In this document: positions 25,744-38,937 of the stretch, in pieces | Numbering within the stretch: position 1 is the stretch's first letter | How the letters are laid out: each line of letters starts with the position of its first letter | Assembly (NCBI RefSeq): GCF_030704535.1 | Contig: NC_081817.1 | Coordinates: forward strand, 7,074,001 to 7,138,000 | Direction of reading: 5' to 3' | Origin: Vitis vinifera | Lineage: Eukaryota; Streptophyta; Magnoliopsida; Vitales; Vitaceae | Length of the DNA stretch: 64,000 bases | The notes under the pieces: generated by a model | The model's database searches: none | What the model was told of the DNA's origin: nothing | The model's input: only the letters and a program-made list of their open reading frames with translations | Position numbers and translations under genes: made by a program

Positions 25744-28499
25744 GTGGATCATTCACCTAACACACACCCCCCACCCCACCAAGTCCTTTCAGTGGTGTGG
25801 TAGTATGTGAAGAAACAAAGAAGAAGAAGGACAACTGGGAATCGAGAAAACAAAATGGGAAGTTTCCCGACCCCCTGTGGAATGTGAGACAGCGGTGGAA
25901 GTTGGCGCAGTGTGCATGGACTGGGGCTTTGATTTTCAAATGGAATAAATTCAAAACATCGGACAAATGTCCTATTTTCTCCACCCCAGCCCCACCCACG
26001 TCACGCGCCTGCTTTTGTCCTTTTTTCTTTTGTTTCCTTCTCAATTATTTCTCATATGTGAAAATTTACGATCCAACCAACAAATAATATCAACGTTAGA
26101 TTTGGATGAAAATTTTGATATTAAAGTGGGACTCTTTTCCTTTTTTTTAAAAAAGAAAATGCTATTAAAAAATTATTGTTTGAAACAAATAATTAAAAAA
26201 ATACGAGACTTTTTATTATATTGAATATATTTTATTTTGGTATTAAACACATTTTTTTAAAAGGCGAGTCTATATATTTTTTTTTCTCAAAAGATAACTT
26301 TATTTATTAAATAACTTTAAAAAATAAAAACTTGTGTTGTGTAGATGGGCATGGCAATGAGGCAGATTTTGTCTTTTTTCGGTCCTACCGGGCGCCTAAT
26401 GAAATAAATTTGAAATTTAAATAAATGAGTTAAAAGGGTGAATTTGAGATTTTTTATAAAAACTGATGTGGATTTAGGATAGGTTTAGAATTGCTTCTAG
26501 TGTTACTTATTCTACCATCTCTCAACATGGTTATATATAAAATTAATTTAATTTAATTTTTTTAAATATATATAATAAAATACTTTTTAATAAAATAAGT
26601 TATAAAAAATTATAATATTTTAATTATTTAAAAAATATATTTATTTTAATGTTATTAAAAAAAATTAAATAATCTTTAAAAAAATTCAAAAAAAAAAAAA
26701 GTTAAATGGGGTAGGGATAGGAAATTCACATATCCATTTAATTTTTTAAATGTGATGTTGATGAGAATTATTTTGAATAAATGAATCGATTAAAAAAACA
26801 AAAAAACAAAAAAACAAAAAATAAAATAAAATACTACTAATGATATATTAAGAATTTCATGTAATTATTTTAAGAAAAAGGAAAGTTTCACAAAATTTAT
26901 TTACTTATTTATTTCTTTTTTTTTTCATGCAATCATGATCTTGATTTATTTGTGTATGGTTGTCTCTTATTTCAATTTTGAAAATTTTAATTTTTGAAAT
27001 TATAACAAATAAAACAATTGAATTATATAATTATATTAAATTATATGTTATTTAAATTTTAATTAAAAAATTTGTTTAATTATTCACATTAAAAAAATTG
27101 TATTTAATTTAAACTATAGAAGATAACATGATTTAATAAAATACTTTAAATTATAGATAATTAAGTAAAAATTATTATCACCTTCAATTAATTTATATTT
27201 AGTTAATTGGAAAAAAAATATTTTAAGATTTTTCACTAAAATAAATTATTAAAGTAATTGAAAATTAACTATTAATATTTTTTATTTTCCTATTATTATT
27301 TTTAACCATTTTGAAAATTTTCCTTGAATTTTTTTATATAAAAAAAATCCATTTTAAAAATTTGATATATTATGTTTATTCATGATGAAAGTCCAAAATT
27401 ACATGATTTCTTGAACTATTTGTAAAATTCATTCATAGTTATTATGATGCTTTTCTACTAAGAAAGAAAATTTTCTAATTCCACTCATGGTGGATAAATT
27501 ATGATGCTTTCTCACTAAGGAAAATTTCTAAGTCCAGTCATGCATTTTATTTTTGATTTTTTTAATATACGATAATTATAAAAATATTTAGAATTTGTTG
27601 GGTAGAAGATCATGAAAAATAATAGTAGAAGATTGAGTGGACAAGGGGATAAATTATAGGCTATAGATGGGTCTAAACCCTAGAGCTACACAAAAGACCT
27701 GACAGCTGGTGTAGTGGATGATGTGGACCCCACCTCAGGTCGCAATCACGAGAAGTTAGGGCAACGGCCGGATGATCTTGGACAAGACCCCAATCCAATT
27801 TATAGTTGTTATCATTTTGATGAGGGTGAGTCGATTACGAAAATGAGACTGCGGGACAGGTGCGGCACGTGCAACATGGCTGCGTACAAGCATGGGGCAG
27901 CCCATTTTTTTTCCTTTCCGGTTTGGCGGGTTGGCGTTGGGCCACCTGTCCCGAGCGCGAAACCTACTCGCTTGAAGACAAACCGTCACGGTTTTATATT
28001 TGGAAGGCGCTCTTGCTTGGACGGTTGGACTATCTTTTCCGATTTAAAACTAATTTCTTTGACGGTGTCATATTTTATTGGTAAGTCTTGAATTCAAAAT
28101 TGACCTATATTAGGAATAGATCCTTATCTCTTCCAATGGATTTTCGTAGAATCATCATATATTCCAACAGATTTTGGTGAATGATTCAGGATGAAAGAGA
28201 TGTTTTTTTTAATTTTTAGTGTGCAAATTATCATTGGATAATTAGTGAATGTGATTTGTCCGTATTAAGTTATGAGGATCCGTTTATCTATTTGACAAAG
28301 AAAATAATAAACATAAATGTCATGCATAAAATATGAAGGAAAAAAAAATTATTTTTTATAAAATGATAGAATATTAAAACAAGTCCATCTCCCATTAAGC
28401 GATCAACCTTATCATTAAGATCTTCGAGGTAATCTAACACATTTAAGTGGGTTATGTCTTCAATTCCAATATTATCAACGAAATTCATCTCAATTTCTT
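25744..28499. other. Rab upstream region and AT-rich intergenic DNA
   Basis: The Rab promoter and leader lie in the first few hundred bases. From about 26090 to 27650 the sequence is extremely AT-rich with poly-A/T runs, and resembles decayed repeat DNA. An ORF at 27714-28091 is GC-richer but has no known domain; it may be a transposon relic. A (CAAAAAA)-type tract sits at 26790-26830. Confidence 0.45.
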
Positions 28500-28509
28500 T
28501 TTTTCTTTC

Positions 28510-29270
28510 TTTTTGAGAGGTTTGGTAAAAATCATGATTTCAAAAATTGGATCGTTTTGACCGTTGGTCGGTTATGGTTCCCACCCGGTCCAGTCCGACA
28601 AATTGGACTGGAAAGTGATCGAATCGGAATCGGATCGGATGAACCGGCGATTTGACTGGCGAACTGGTTGGTTCCTTCCAAACCGTTCAATTCAATCTTT
28701 TTTTTTCCTCCCAACATTCACACAACTATTCTCATTGTTGTTGGTCACTAGAGCGTCGTCTCGTCGATAGCACCCCCCCAGCGCCGCACGTCCCCAAGCT
28801 CAGTTGCAAAATTCCCCCACCCCCCTCCTCTCCTCTCCCAAAATCCCCTTGCAATTTGCCTTCCTAATTCCTACCGCCTTCTATTTTTGTTTTTTAAAAT
28901 TTAATTTTTATATTTTATATTTAATATCTTGATATTTAATTTCTTCATTTTTGTGTTGATTATAATTGTAATTATGTTTAATATTTAAATTTTACATTTT
29001 TATTTTATTTATCGCACATTGAAATTTTAATTTATTGAAATTATTGGGTTAATTGTCATCTACAAGTAAAAAACTGTGAAAAAAATTTAACAAACGAAGT
29101 AGATATTGTCAAAATTTAGATAAATTTTTTTTAATTTTAATAATATATAAAATATATATTTATGATGTCATCGGTTCTACCGTAGTTTGATCGTCGGTCC
29201 GACCAGTGAACCATGAACTGGTAACTTTTTCGGTTCAATAATCGACCTTATTCTAAAAACATTGGTAAAA
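28510..29270. repeat. Probable non-autonomous DNA element with CCGGT/GGACC-rich ends
   Basis: Both ends are dense in GGTCCGACC/ACCGGT-type motifs, in inverse arrangement (28555-28690 and 29170-29250), while the middle is AT-rich. This layout is common among non-autonomous plant DNA elements. The inverted match is imperfect and no target-site duplication was confirmed, so limits are approximate. Confidence 0.3.
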
Positions 29271-29460
29271 ATCAATCAAATGTTTCGATATTTGAAAGGT
29301 AAGAATGAAAATGTTGGTTTTGATAAATATATCAGTAACTTGATTTTACGAATATATCGGGAAGTGTCAATAGACATTTTGACATAAAATATTGGTAGAG
29401 CGAAAATTGATCAAAATGTATGAAAAATGTTAGAAAAAACTTATAAGAAAGAATATAAAA

Positions 29461-29463
<3 letters not shown>

Positions 29464-29518
<55 letters not shown>
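29464..29518. repeat. (AT)n microsatellite
   Basis: A nearly pure AT dinucleotide run of about 55 bases. Confidence 0.9.
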
Positions 29519-29521
<3 letters not shown>

Positions 29522-30093
29522 TGTGTACTTTATACTTTATAATCCATGTATAACTACTTTTTTTATTTAAAAATATTTATCATTTTATTTACAAATTTAT
29601 ATATATTTTTATTTGATTCATGGTTTTTTGTTTTATTAATAAATTAAATGTAATTTGAAAATAAATATTTGAGATTAATAAATTTATTAAAATTTTTATT
29701 TTTGAAAATATATATAAAGTTTACGTGTAAATATAGAATAAAAAAGATGCAAGTGGTATAATGCTATTTTATTTTTTTGCAATTAGAACACCTAGGTTTG
29801 AGTCCGACGCCTCCTCTCCATTTTGTTATCTAGCTAAAAAAACTCTTTGACCATGCTTTAACTGACCAAAAAATAGGGAAAATATCCCAATAGATGCAAG
29901 AAATACCCGGAAATATTGGTCTTTCGAAATATCTTCCTAGATTTCATGTTAGGATGGACTTATATCTAAAACATCAAGGATATATTGCCAATATATCTCA
30001 ATAGTTTTAACCTTGACAACAAATACGTGACCAATCCATTTCTTGCCATATTTGTAGCATTCATTTTCATGAGTCTTTTTGTATAGGATTGTA

Positions 30094-30540
30094 TGTTGGA
30101 AAATTTTTATATGGGCTAACATTAATTGAATAATTTGTATTTGCAAAAACGGGTTAATGGATAGTCTATTATATAATGAACCCAATTAACTAGTGATCAC
30201 ATTTTGGATTGGGTTTTGCATCTTTTGAATAGAAGCTCAGTTGAGTGGCAAGTGTAGGCTATGGGTCTTATTGAAGCCCATTATGGGAGGGCCCAATGAG
30301 AATCCAATATTGAGTTATGCTAAGTCCATTCTCTAATCTAGATAAAAATGGTCTTTTTTGTTTTTCCATAGAGCCACCATAGTTGTTATCAAGATCATAG
30401 AGAGGAAGACTTTGTTGCAACAATCAATTACCTATTTTTTTGTGATGACTCAAACATGTATGTTCTTTATAGTGATTTTCTATTGTTAATATCCTTTAAT
30501 CATGTATGATTAATTTATGTGATTATGTAAATATTCTACA
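30094..30540 (+). repeat. Left LTR of the copia element
   Basis: 447 bp, starting TGTTGGAAAA and ending ATTCTACA. By hand alignment it differs from the right LTR at about 25 positions, including one single-base indel. Confidence 0.95.
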
Positions 30541-30542
30541 CG

Positions 30543-30555
30543 TGGTATCATAGCC
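30543..30555 (+). other. Primer-binding site of the copia element
   Basis: TGGTATCATAGCC, two bases after the left LTR. It matches the initiator-tRNA-Met complement TGGTATCAGAGCC except for one base. Confidence 0.85.
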
Positions 30556-30723
30556 AAAGTTACATGATTTAGGATCTATAATTGGAAATCGAAAATAAAA
30601 TTTTTAGTTTCTTATTTTATTTTATTTTCAAAGCCAAATCTGTGATCTATGATTGTGTATGGTTTTTTTTTTTGGTTTCTTTTGATTGTGAAACTTTAGG
30701 CCTTTTGTTTCTCTTGTCACAAG

Positions 30724-31166
30724 TAGGGGTCTCCAAAAAGCCCGCGGCCCGCGACCCGCTTTAGGCCCGGCCCGGCCCAAGCCCGCCGGGCCGCGGGCCT
30801 AAATTTAGGCCCGGCGGGCCGGCCCGACCCGGCCCGTAGGCCCGCCTTTAATTTTTTTTTTAAAAATAATATACTATATTTTTATATATATATATATAAC
30901 TAACTCATTTAATAAGCACAAAAGAAATGTAGCTCAGTTGGTTAGAGCCTTGAAATTTAAGCTTGAGGGGGAGGGGTTCGAATCCCCCCCTCTTCCTTCC
31001 TTTATTTAAAAGCCATTTTGGCTTATTTAAAAAAGCCCACGGCCCGCCCCCAGCCCGCCAGCCCGCTAGCCCGCGGGCCTAGCATTTGAGCTCGCCCATA
31101 GGCCCGGCCCGAGCTGGGCCGCGGGCCTCCTATTTACGGCCCGGCCCGGCCCGTTGGAAACCCTTA
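30724..31166. mobile_element. hAT-type non-autonomous element with GGCCCG-rich ends, nested in copia
   Basis: A 443-bp element flanked by a perfect 8-bp duplication GTCACAAG (30716-30723 and 31167-31174), the hAT signature. The ends are TAGGGGTCTCC and, on the other strand, TAAGGGTTTCC. The subterminal regions are packed with GGCCCG/CGGGCC repeats, as in a known plant hAT-like repeat type. The middle is AT-rich and carries a tRNA-like unit. There is no transposase. It lies between the copia primer site and gag, so it inserted after the copia. Confidence 0.88.
30928..31003 (+). ncRNA. Degenerate tRNA-like unit with intact box A and box B
   Basis: TAGCTCAGTTGG is a perfect box A and sits in a D-arm with a GCTC/GAGC stem. 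Downstream, GGTTCGAATCC is a perfect box B in a T-arm with a GGGG/CCCC stem. The anticodon arm between them does not fold into a 7-base loop with T33, and the acceptor stem is poor. It is therefore a tRNA relic or tRNA-derived Pol III promoter rather than a working tRNA. It lies in the centre of the hAT element. Confidence 0.6.
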
Positions 31167-31811
31167 GTCACAAGCTTCAAATTGATATATCATATATGCA
31201 ATTTCGTTGTTTAAATTGGGAGTAATTAAGTTTTTAAATTTTCGAAAATTTTCTTGTTTAAAGATTCAAGAAAAAATTTATCTGTTCAAATTATTGTGTT
31301 TTATTCAAATTAAACTCTTGGATTTTGTTGTTTACATATATTATAGTTGATATGTAGCATCAATTTCGGTTTTTTGGCTCAATTTGGTGAAGATTGAAAA
31401 TTCGAAAATATAGGTATGAACCTTAGAAATTTCGTTTTATATTTTTAAAAAATTGAGCAAGATTGAGAAGTTTTTGTTTAATTAATTGTTGTAGAGAGAT
31501 TTCTTATATTGTTAAGGTGAAAATACATGTAAAATGAGGCCGAAATAGGTGTTAAAATAAGATTTTTCGATTTTGGCTATGGAGGTATAAAAACCGAATT
31601 TTGTTAATCAATTATGATCTTTAAGTTGTTGTTTTTTTTTTATGATTAAATGACTTAAAATTGTTAGAAACAACCTAAAGTTTAAAACCCCTCAAGATCC
31701 CGATCGAAAAACTTTTTTTTTTCAATTATTTGTAATTCGGGTAGCAACCGGGTCATTTGACCCGAATTGCAGATTTTTTGACTTGCTGCTGGACGTTGAA
31801 GATGACCTCCA

Positions 31812-31860
31812 ACACATGCCACACATGCCACATGTGCCACACATGCCACATGTGCCACAC
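31812..31860. repeat. Short tandem repeat of an 18-bp CACATG unit
   Basis: About 2.5 copies of CACACATGCCACATGTGC, with internal CACATGTG palindromes, in the copia leader region before gag. Confidence 0.75.
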
Positions 31861-32802
31861 ATTCCCCACTCACGAGTCAAGTGTGTGAGGCGCGTGTAAC
31901 CTCATTCAGTGTCCATTTTGAGTCTCATTTTTTCCTATGCGCTCGTTTTTTTGTCATCTATTTTTATGGATATATAATTTTAATTTTTGGGGGTAAAAAA
32001 TATTTATTAAATAATTATTACTTATTTATGTGTTTTAATTAACTTAAAATTATTCTTTGGTATAATTTTTTGTTGAGAATTTACCAGAAATTATACTAAT
32101 ATATATGGAATAGGAGTATAGTACTCACTCTCTCTAGATTGATACTTTTTCAAGCATACTCTTCTACTTGGTCTAAATCACATAAACTAGTTAAATAATT
32201 AGTTTAAAGTGTAATAAAAAAATTGTTGTTCAAATTCTTACAACTATAATTGATCATTGATCATTGAGAAAGTACATTTTATGACATACTTCATCTTGTT
32301 TGATCATATGCATATATATCGCTAATATGCACTATTGTTGGTGGGCAATATTGTTTTTTAATTTAACCAATTTTGGAATGTTGCATGTGAATTGTTGAGG
32401 TTATTTCACCAAAGTGATTTAACAATCAAAATTTGCAAGTTTATGAGTTCTTATTTTGTTGATGGGCAAAATTTTAGATTAATTTGTACAATCGCCTGCC
32501 CAAATGAGGTTATTGTGCAAATTAATTTAACAACATGAGGATATTGAATGAGATAAATAATTTGATAAATTTGTTTGCCCAAAGGAAATAAATTTTAATG
32601 AATTATTTGTTGATCTTCATGCTTAGAGAATAATTGTTTATTGTGGACTCTGCCCAAAGAGGAGTTTATGATAATACAATTGATTCTTGTATTGTATTGC
32701 TTATGCTTATTTAAGCATTTTACTTATTGCCCATAATTGATCTAGTTGCAAATTTTTGTCAATCAGTTTCCTTTACTGTGAACAACAATAATTGAAATTC
32801 TA

Positions 32803-35800
32803 AGTGGGTCGAACTATAAAAGATGGAGATCAGACATAGAGTTTGTTTTATGAATGATGGACTTGGACATGGCTCTACGTGAAGATGAACCTCCTAAACC
32901 TACTAATGAAAGCACTAAAGCTATGAGAACTCATTATGCGAAATGGGAAAGATCGAACCATTTGAGTCTCATTTCAATCAAGAGGTCCATTGCTGAGCAT
33001 CTCCTTAGAGGAATACCTGAGAGCAACAATGCTAAGGAATTTCTCGTTGTTGTGGGAAATAGATACTACATATCTGACAATGCGAAGCTGGGTATTTTAT
33101 GGATGAATTGATGAATATGAGGTATAATGATATGAAAGGGGTTTGTAAGTATATCCTAAAAATGGTGCATCTTCATACTAGATTGAAAACACTAGACATT
33201 CCCATTCCCAATAAGTTTATTGTTCATCAAGCCCTCAATACTCTACCATCTTCTTTCAGCACCCTGAATTAGTCTTGGGGTGTGAATGACCTGATCACTA
33301 AGTGTGTGGCTGAGGAAGAAAAGCTGAAAAGAGAAAAGAATGAATCCGCTCATCTCGGTGCTCTTGGAAAACTGAATAATCAGAAGAGAGTTGAAAATGC
33401 TAGAAAGCCCAACTTCTACAATCATAAGAAAAGCAAGAATTTCAAGAAGAGTGGGAGTGAGAAGCAAAAGAATGGAAATGCCAAGAACACATACCTTAAA
33501 TGCTATCACTGCAACAAAAAGAGTCACAAGAGGGTTGATTGCTTTAAGTTTAAGAATTGACTAGAGAAAAAAAAAAAAAAAAAGAACAGGGTATGTTATC
33601 TGCCTATGTCTGTTTTGAATCTAATTTAGTTAATGTTCCTTTAGATTCATGGTGGCTTGACAGTGGTGCTACTGTTCATGTTGCAACTTCTTTACAAGGG
33701 ATAAGAAATCTGAGGAAGCCAAGTGAAAAAGAGTCAAAGCTTAAAGTTGGTAGTGACATCGGGATTGATGTTGAGCATATTGAGATTGTTGTTTTAGAAT
33801 TAAATTCTGGTTTTCAGCTTGTTTTGGACAATGTTTTTTTGTGTACCTTCGTTTAGAAGGAATTTGATTTCCCTTCCAGTACTTGACAAAGTTGGATATA
33901 GTTTCACTTTTGCAAATAAAAGAGTTGAGGTGATTTATGACTCTAAAGTGATTAGCAATTGTGTTTTGTCTGACGGGCTTTATAGATTGTCGTTGTTATC
34001 TGCTTGTTCTTATAATGTTGAAAACAGTATTACTAAAAGACCTTTGACTAAGGAAATATATTCATTGTTATGGCATAAGCGTTTGCGACACATTTCTAAA
34101 GAACGAGTAGAACGCTTAATTAGTTCTAAGATTCTTCCTCGCCTTAATTCTGATGACTTTGAAATTTGTGTTGATTGTGTGAAAGGAAAATTGATAAAGA
34201 CTAAGAAAAAGGGTGCAAGTCGTAGTCAAAATTTGTTGGAGATTGTTCATACAGACATTAGTAGGCCTTACTCCACTACCTTGTGTGGCAACAAGTACTT
34301 CATTACATTCATTGATGATTTCTCCCGATATGGCTATATGTATTTGATCAAAGAAAAGGTAGATGCTCTTGAAATGTTCAAAGTCTTTCTAATTGAAGTT
34401 GAGAAACAACTGGGGAAAGTCATCAAGATTGTAAGATCTGATCGAGGTGGTGAGTATTATGGGAAACATGGTGATGTTGGACAACAAAATGGACTTTTTG
34501 CAAGGTACTTACAAGATAATGGTATTGTTGCTTGGTATACTATGCCTGGTAGTCCTGAACAAAATGACATGGCAGAAAGGTGGAACCGTACTCTTATGGA
34601 AATGAAGAAGAGCATGATGAGTAGATCAAATTTACCAGAATACTTATGGGGTGAAGCCATTAAAACAGTAACCTATATTTTGAATCGTGTTCCTAGTAAG
34701 TCTGTGCCTAAAACACCATTTGAAATAAGGACAGACAAAAAACCCAGTTTGAATCATTTTAAAGTATGAGGATGTCCATCTGAGGTGAAAAACTATGATC
34801 CTTCTTTAAAAAAGACAGATTCGAGAACTACTAGGTGCTACTTTATTGGGTATCCTAGTCACTCAAAATGACACAAGTTTTATTGTTCGACTCGTGGCAC
34901 TAGAGTTGTTGAGTCTCAAGTGGCAAAGTTTTTAGAGTTGGATGTTGTTGATAGTATACCCTTTCAATCCAATGAAAGAGTGGAACCCATGGATGTTATT
35001 TCTTTACCTTTGCCAGTCTCAGATGTCAACCTTGATGTTGAAGCTTTTGATTCTGGAATTCAGTAAGGAGTTGCTAATGTCAATTTCCCCACTATCGAAA
35101 TAAACCTTATTGTAGATGAGATTCCTCTTGTGGAAATGAGAAAATCGCAATGAACTAGAAGGCCTGCCATTTCTAACAATTATTATGTTTACCTATAAGA
35201 GAGAGAGTATAACATTGGAGAAGAAGTGGACTCTACTACTTATTGTGAAACTCTTAGTAGTGATAAGGCAAATGAATGGCTGATTGCCATGAGAGATGAG
35301 ATGTAGTCTATGTCAGAAAATGATGTTTGAGAACTTGTTAATCTTCCCAAAGGATATAAACCCATTGGATGCAAATGGGTATTCAAGACCAAAAGAGACA
35401 ACAAAGGAAATGTTGAAAGATACAAGGCTCGGTTGGTTGCTGAAGGGTATACACAGCGAGAGGGGGCATTGATTTCATAAAGACTTTCTCACCATTCTCT
35501 ATCAAAGATTCCTTTAAGCTAATTATGGTGTTGGTAGCTCATTTTGACTTAGAGCTTCATCAGATGGATGTCAAGACAACTTTTCTCAATGGTGATTTGA
35601 GTGAGGTGGTCTACATGTCACAACCTGAAGGATTTAAGGCAAATGGGAAAGAAAACATGGTATGCAGATTGAAAAGGTCAATTTATGGTCTCAAGCAAGC
35701 TTCTCGTCAGTGGTACTTGAAATTTGAAAAAATTGTGACGTCTTTTGGTTTTATAAAGAACAAGTTTGATCAATGCATTTACATGAAAGTCAATGGGAGC

Positions 35801-36814
35801 AAGTACATTTTCATGGTTCTCTATATCGATGACATTCTACTTGCTAGTAGCAATGTGAATCTCTTGAATGATACCAAGCGTATTTTGTCTACTAATTTTA
35901 ACATGAAAGATCTCGGAGAAGCATATTTTGTGTTGGGTATTGAGATTTATCGTGATAGATCTCGAAACCTCCTTGGGCTATCTTAGAGAGCCTACATCAA
36001 TTGTGTGCTTAAAAGATTCAATATGCAGACATGCAAAGCTGGTGATGTACCTATTATGAAGGGAGATAAACTCAGTAATGAACAATGTCCAAAGAATGAT
36101 TTGGAAAATGATGCCATGAAGAATATTCCTTATGCTAGTGCCATTGGTAGCTTGATGTATGCACAAGTATGTACGAGACCTGATATTGCCTTCATTGTTA
36201 ATGTTCTTGGTAGATGTTTGTCGAACCTTGGACATTATCATTGGATTGCTGCAAAGAAAGTCATGAGATATCTACAAAGAACGAAGGATTTTATGCTTGT
36301 GTATAGGAGGGTGGATAATCTCAAGGTAGTTGGATACTCAGATTCTGATTTTGGCGGTTGTTATGACGATCAAAAATCTACTTCAGGATACATTTTTATG
36401 TTAGCTGGTGGAGTCATTTCATGGAAAAGTGTCAAACATAGCCTAATTGCGTTCTCGACCATGTATGCTGAGTTTGTAGCTTGTTATGGTGCATCATCTC
36501 AAGCTGTTTGGCTAAGAAATCTGATTTCAGAGTTGCAAGTTGCTGATTCCATTTTTTGACCCATTGTGATTTATTGTGACAATAATACAGTTGTGTTCTA
36601 CTCCAAGAACAATAAGATCAGTACGGGTTCTAAGCATATGGAAATCAAGTACCTTACAGTCAAGGACTTAGTGAAGAAAGGAGATATTGTGATTGAGCAC
36701 ATAAGAACTAAGTTCATGCTAGCTGATCCGCTAACCAAAAGTTTAAAGCCCATAACGTTCAAGAAACATGTTGTGAATATGGGTGTCATTGAGTCTTTTG
36801 CTTCTTTGGTTTAG
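32803..36814 (+). pseudogene. Copia gag-pol, broken by stops and frameshifts
   Basis: Order of domains: gag from about 32803 with a zinc knuckle (CYHCNKKSHKRVDC) at about 33505; an aspartic protease with DSGA at about 33660; integrase with the HHCC zinc region (34073 onwards) and a DDE core (34240-34600); reverse transcriptase with YIDDILL at about 35822; and RNase H from about 36340 to the TAG at 36812-36814. Breaks include stops at about 32848, 33268 and 33558, a frame change near 33830, and stops at 34767, several between 34860 and 35490, and at 35984 and 36557. The element is non-functional. Gag and RT belong to the same reading direction as the LTRs. Confidence 0.9.
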
Positions 36815-37473
36815 TAGGAGTTTTTGTGATTTCCCTTATTTCAATTATTGTTTTGTGTAAACATTGATCATTATTGTTATGCGACTTGCAAAATTAAATT
36901 TTTTTTATTATGATCATCATTATTAAGTATTATATTATAGCATGTCGTAATTGAATTACATATAACATGACATCTTAGATATTGAACCTTAAGAATTACA
37001 GTTATATACTATTGGATGTCACAAATACCATTATTTTGAGATCTTGTGGTGCACTGTTGGTGACATATGACTTGTTAAAGTCAAGCAATTTCATATTGTT
37101 GAGAAATTGCAATTACAATTTCATTTTGCTGGTAAATTATAATAAGGACTGATGAGAAACAATGCATATAGATGATGATCACATGTTGGCATTGATTTCT
37201 TACTACACTACTGGGTTTACGATCCATGTCGATATGGTTATAAATATTCGTGAATATAAGGGGCATTATGTTTGTTGAGATTAACATATAAACCATCATA
37301 GTCCAATATGAAGACCATGTTGGACCGGATAAGTTTATCAATATGCTACTTATAGACTATCATTTCTTTAAAAACAGGTGTGACCACACAAAATAAACTT
37401 TTCTGTACTTAACCCGAGAGTCTTATTTTCAAAATGAATTTAATGAATCCTCAAAAAATAATTAATGTAGCCC

Positions 37474-37484
37474 AAGTGGGAGAA
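37474..37484 (+). other. Polypurine tract of the copia element
   Basis: AAGTGGGAGAA directly before the TG of the right LTR, the usual copia plus-strand primer. Confidence 0.85.
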
Positions 37485-37932
37485 TGTTGGAAAATTTTTA
37501 TATGGGCTAACATTAATTGAATAATTTGTTTTTGCAAAAACCAATTAATGGATAGTCTATTATATAATGAGCCCAATTAAGTAGTGATCACATTTTGGAT
37601 TGGGTTTTGCATCTTTTGAGTAGAAGCTCAGTTGGGTGGAAAGTGTAAGCTATGGGTCTCATTGAAGCCCATTATAGGAGGGCCCAATGAGAACCCAATA
37701 TTGAGTTATGCTAAGTCCCCTCTCTAATCTAGATTAAAAAGGGTCTTTTCTGTTTTCTCATAGAGCCACCATAGTTGTTATCAAGATCATAGAGAGGAAG
37801 ACTTGGTTGCAACAATCAATCACCTATTTTTTTGTGATGGCTCAAACAGGTATGTTCTTTATAGTGATTTTCTATTGTTAGTATCCTTTAATCATGTATG
37901 ATTAATTTATGTGATTATGTAAATATTCTACA
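37485..37932 (+). repeat. Right LTR of the copia element
   Basis: 448 bp, TGTTGGAAAA...ATTCTACA, followed directly by the target duplication TTGTA. Confidence 0.95.
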
Positions 37933-38937
37933 TTGTAGACCCCCATTTTGGGGCTCATTTTCATACACTTTTCCACAAGTCATTTTTTTTCCAAGTTTCA
38001 CAATCCTAGGAGGCCACATGTCGTCTTTGGGCAAGTTGCTAGGGAATCATAATAGTGGATTGAAGAGGCAATAGGGTGGTGACACGTGTCAAGGGATATT
38101 TTGAGAAAGTTGCAGGCTGTTAGAGTGGAGGAGCGTATTCTGTTGCAATGGGCGAGATGTTTCTTTCTTGGGCTGCAAGTTTTGAGTGGAGGAGAGGTGG
38201 ATTCCAAGAGAGAAGGAAAACCAGAGAAAATGTGAGATCGGAAGTTGCAAACCGGTTGTAAGAAAAGAAGAGAGTGAGACAGTAGGTGAGAGAGGAGAGT
38301 GAGTTTTTCAGAGGGCAAGAAAAGAAACTAGTTGTGAGTGAGAACGAAAGTAGAGCATAAGGAAGAGTAAGGGAGCTGGAGTCTTATTGGTCTAGGAGTA
38401 TAAGAAAGTGTGAGAAGTTGACCAAGCTTTAAAAAACCCAAGTATGACCACTGTATATTTCACTGTTTTCTTCCTCTATGCTTGTGGATTTCGAGTTTTA
38501 TTTGCTGATTTGGGTGCGAATGTCGTATGTTCATGCATTGCTTGTTACCTTTTAAGCGATTGATAGACTAGATCTTGTTGCATTCATTTATGTTCCTTTG
38601 TTTTTTTTTCTTTGATATGCATCCTAAATTTACTTCTGCTGTGCGACATATGAGAATCATGTTATTGCTCCCTGTTTCATTTACCTGCTCTTGGCCCGTT
38701 GATTAAAACATGAAACGTGAGGCTATAGATGGTTCATTTGGCTTCTTTCACTTGTGTTCTATTCTCTTATGGTTTTTTTTTTCTCCTGTTTCTGACGTCC
38801 ACCTATGGAGAGTTGAACACGATGAATACAGAGTGTTGGGAGGTTTTGATTGTTTGTGGAATATGGGTTTTTGTTGGGTGAGATAATACCAGAAGATTTC
38901 AAGGATGTTTATGTTTGGATTCTTCGAATATTGGTGT

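Larger units (their letters stand above)
30094..37932 (+). mobile_element. Ty1/copia LTR retrotransposon, full-length but decayed
   Basis: A complete structure: TG...CA LTRs at both ends, a 5-bp target duplication TTGTA (30089-30093 and 37933-37937), a primer-binding site after the left LTR, a purine tract before the right LTR, and a gag-protease-integrase-RT-RNase H order (integrase before RT, so copia). It is 7.8 kb, of which 443 bp is a later hAT insertion at 30724-31166. The coding region has many stops and frameshifts, so it cannot move on its own. Confidence 0.95.

Noticed and set aside
27714-28091. 125-residue ORF with GC-richer composition
   Set aside because: No recognisable domain, overlapping open frames on both strands, no splice or promoter context; kept only as possible transposon debris.
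30928-31003. A working tRNA gene
   Set aside because: Box A, box B and two arms are good, but the anticodon arm and acceptor stem do not form; reported as a tRNA-like relic instead.
31812-31860. CRISPR-like repeats
   Set aside because: The 18-bp units are contiguous without spacers, and the context is a plant retrotransposon.
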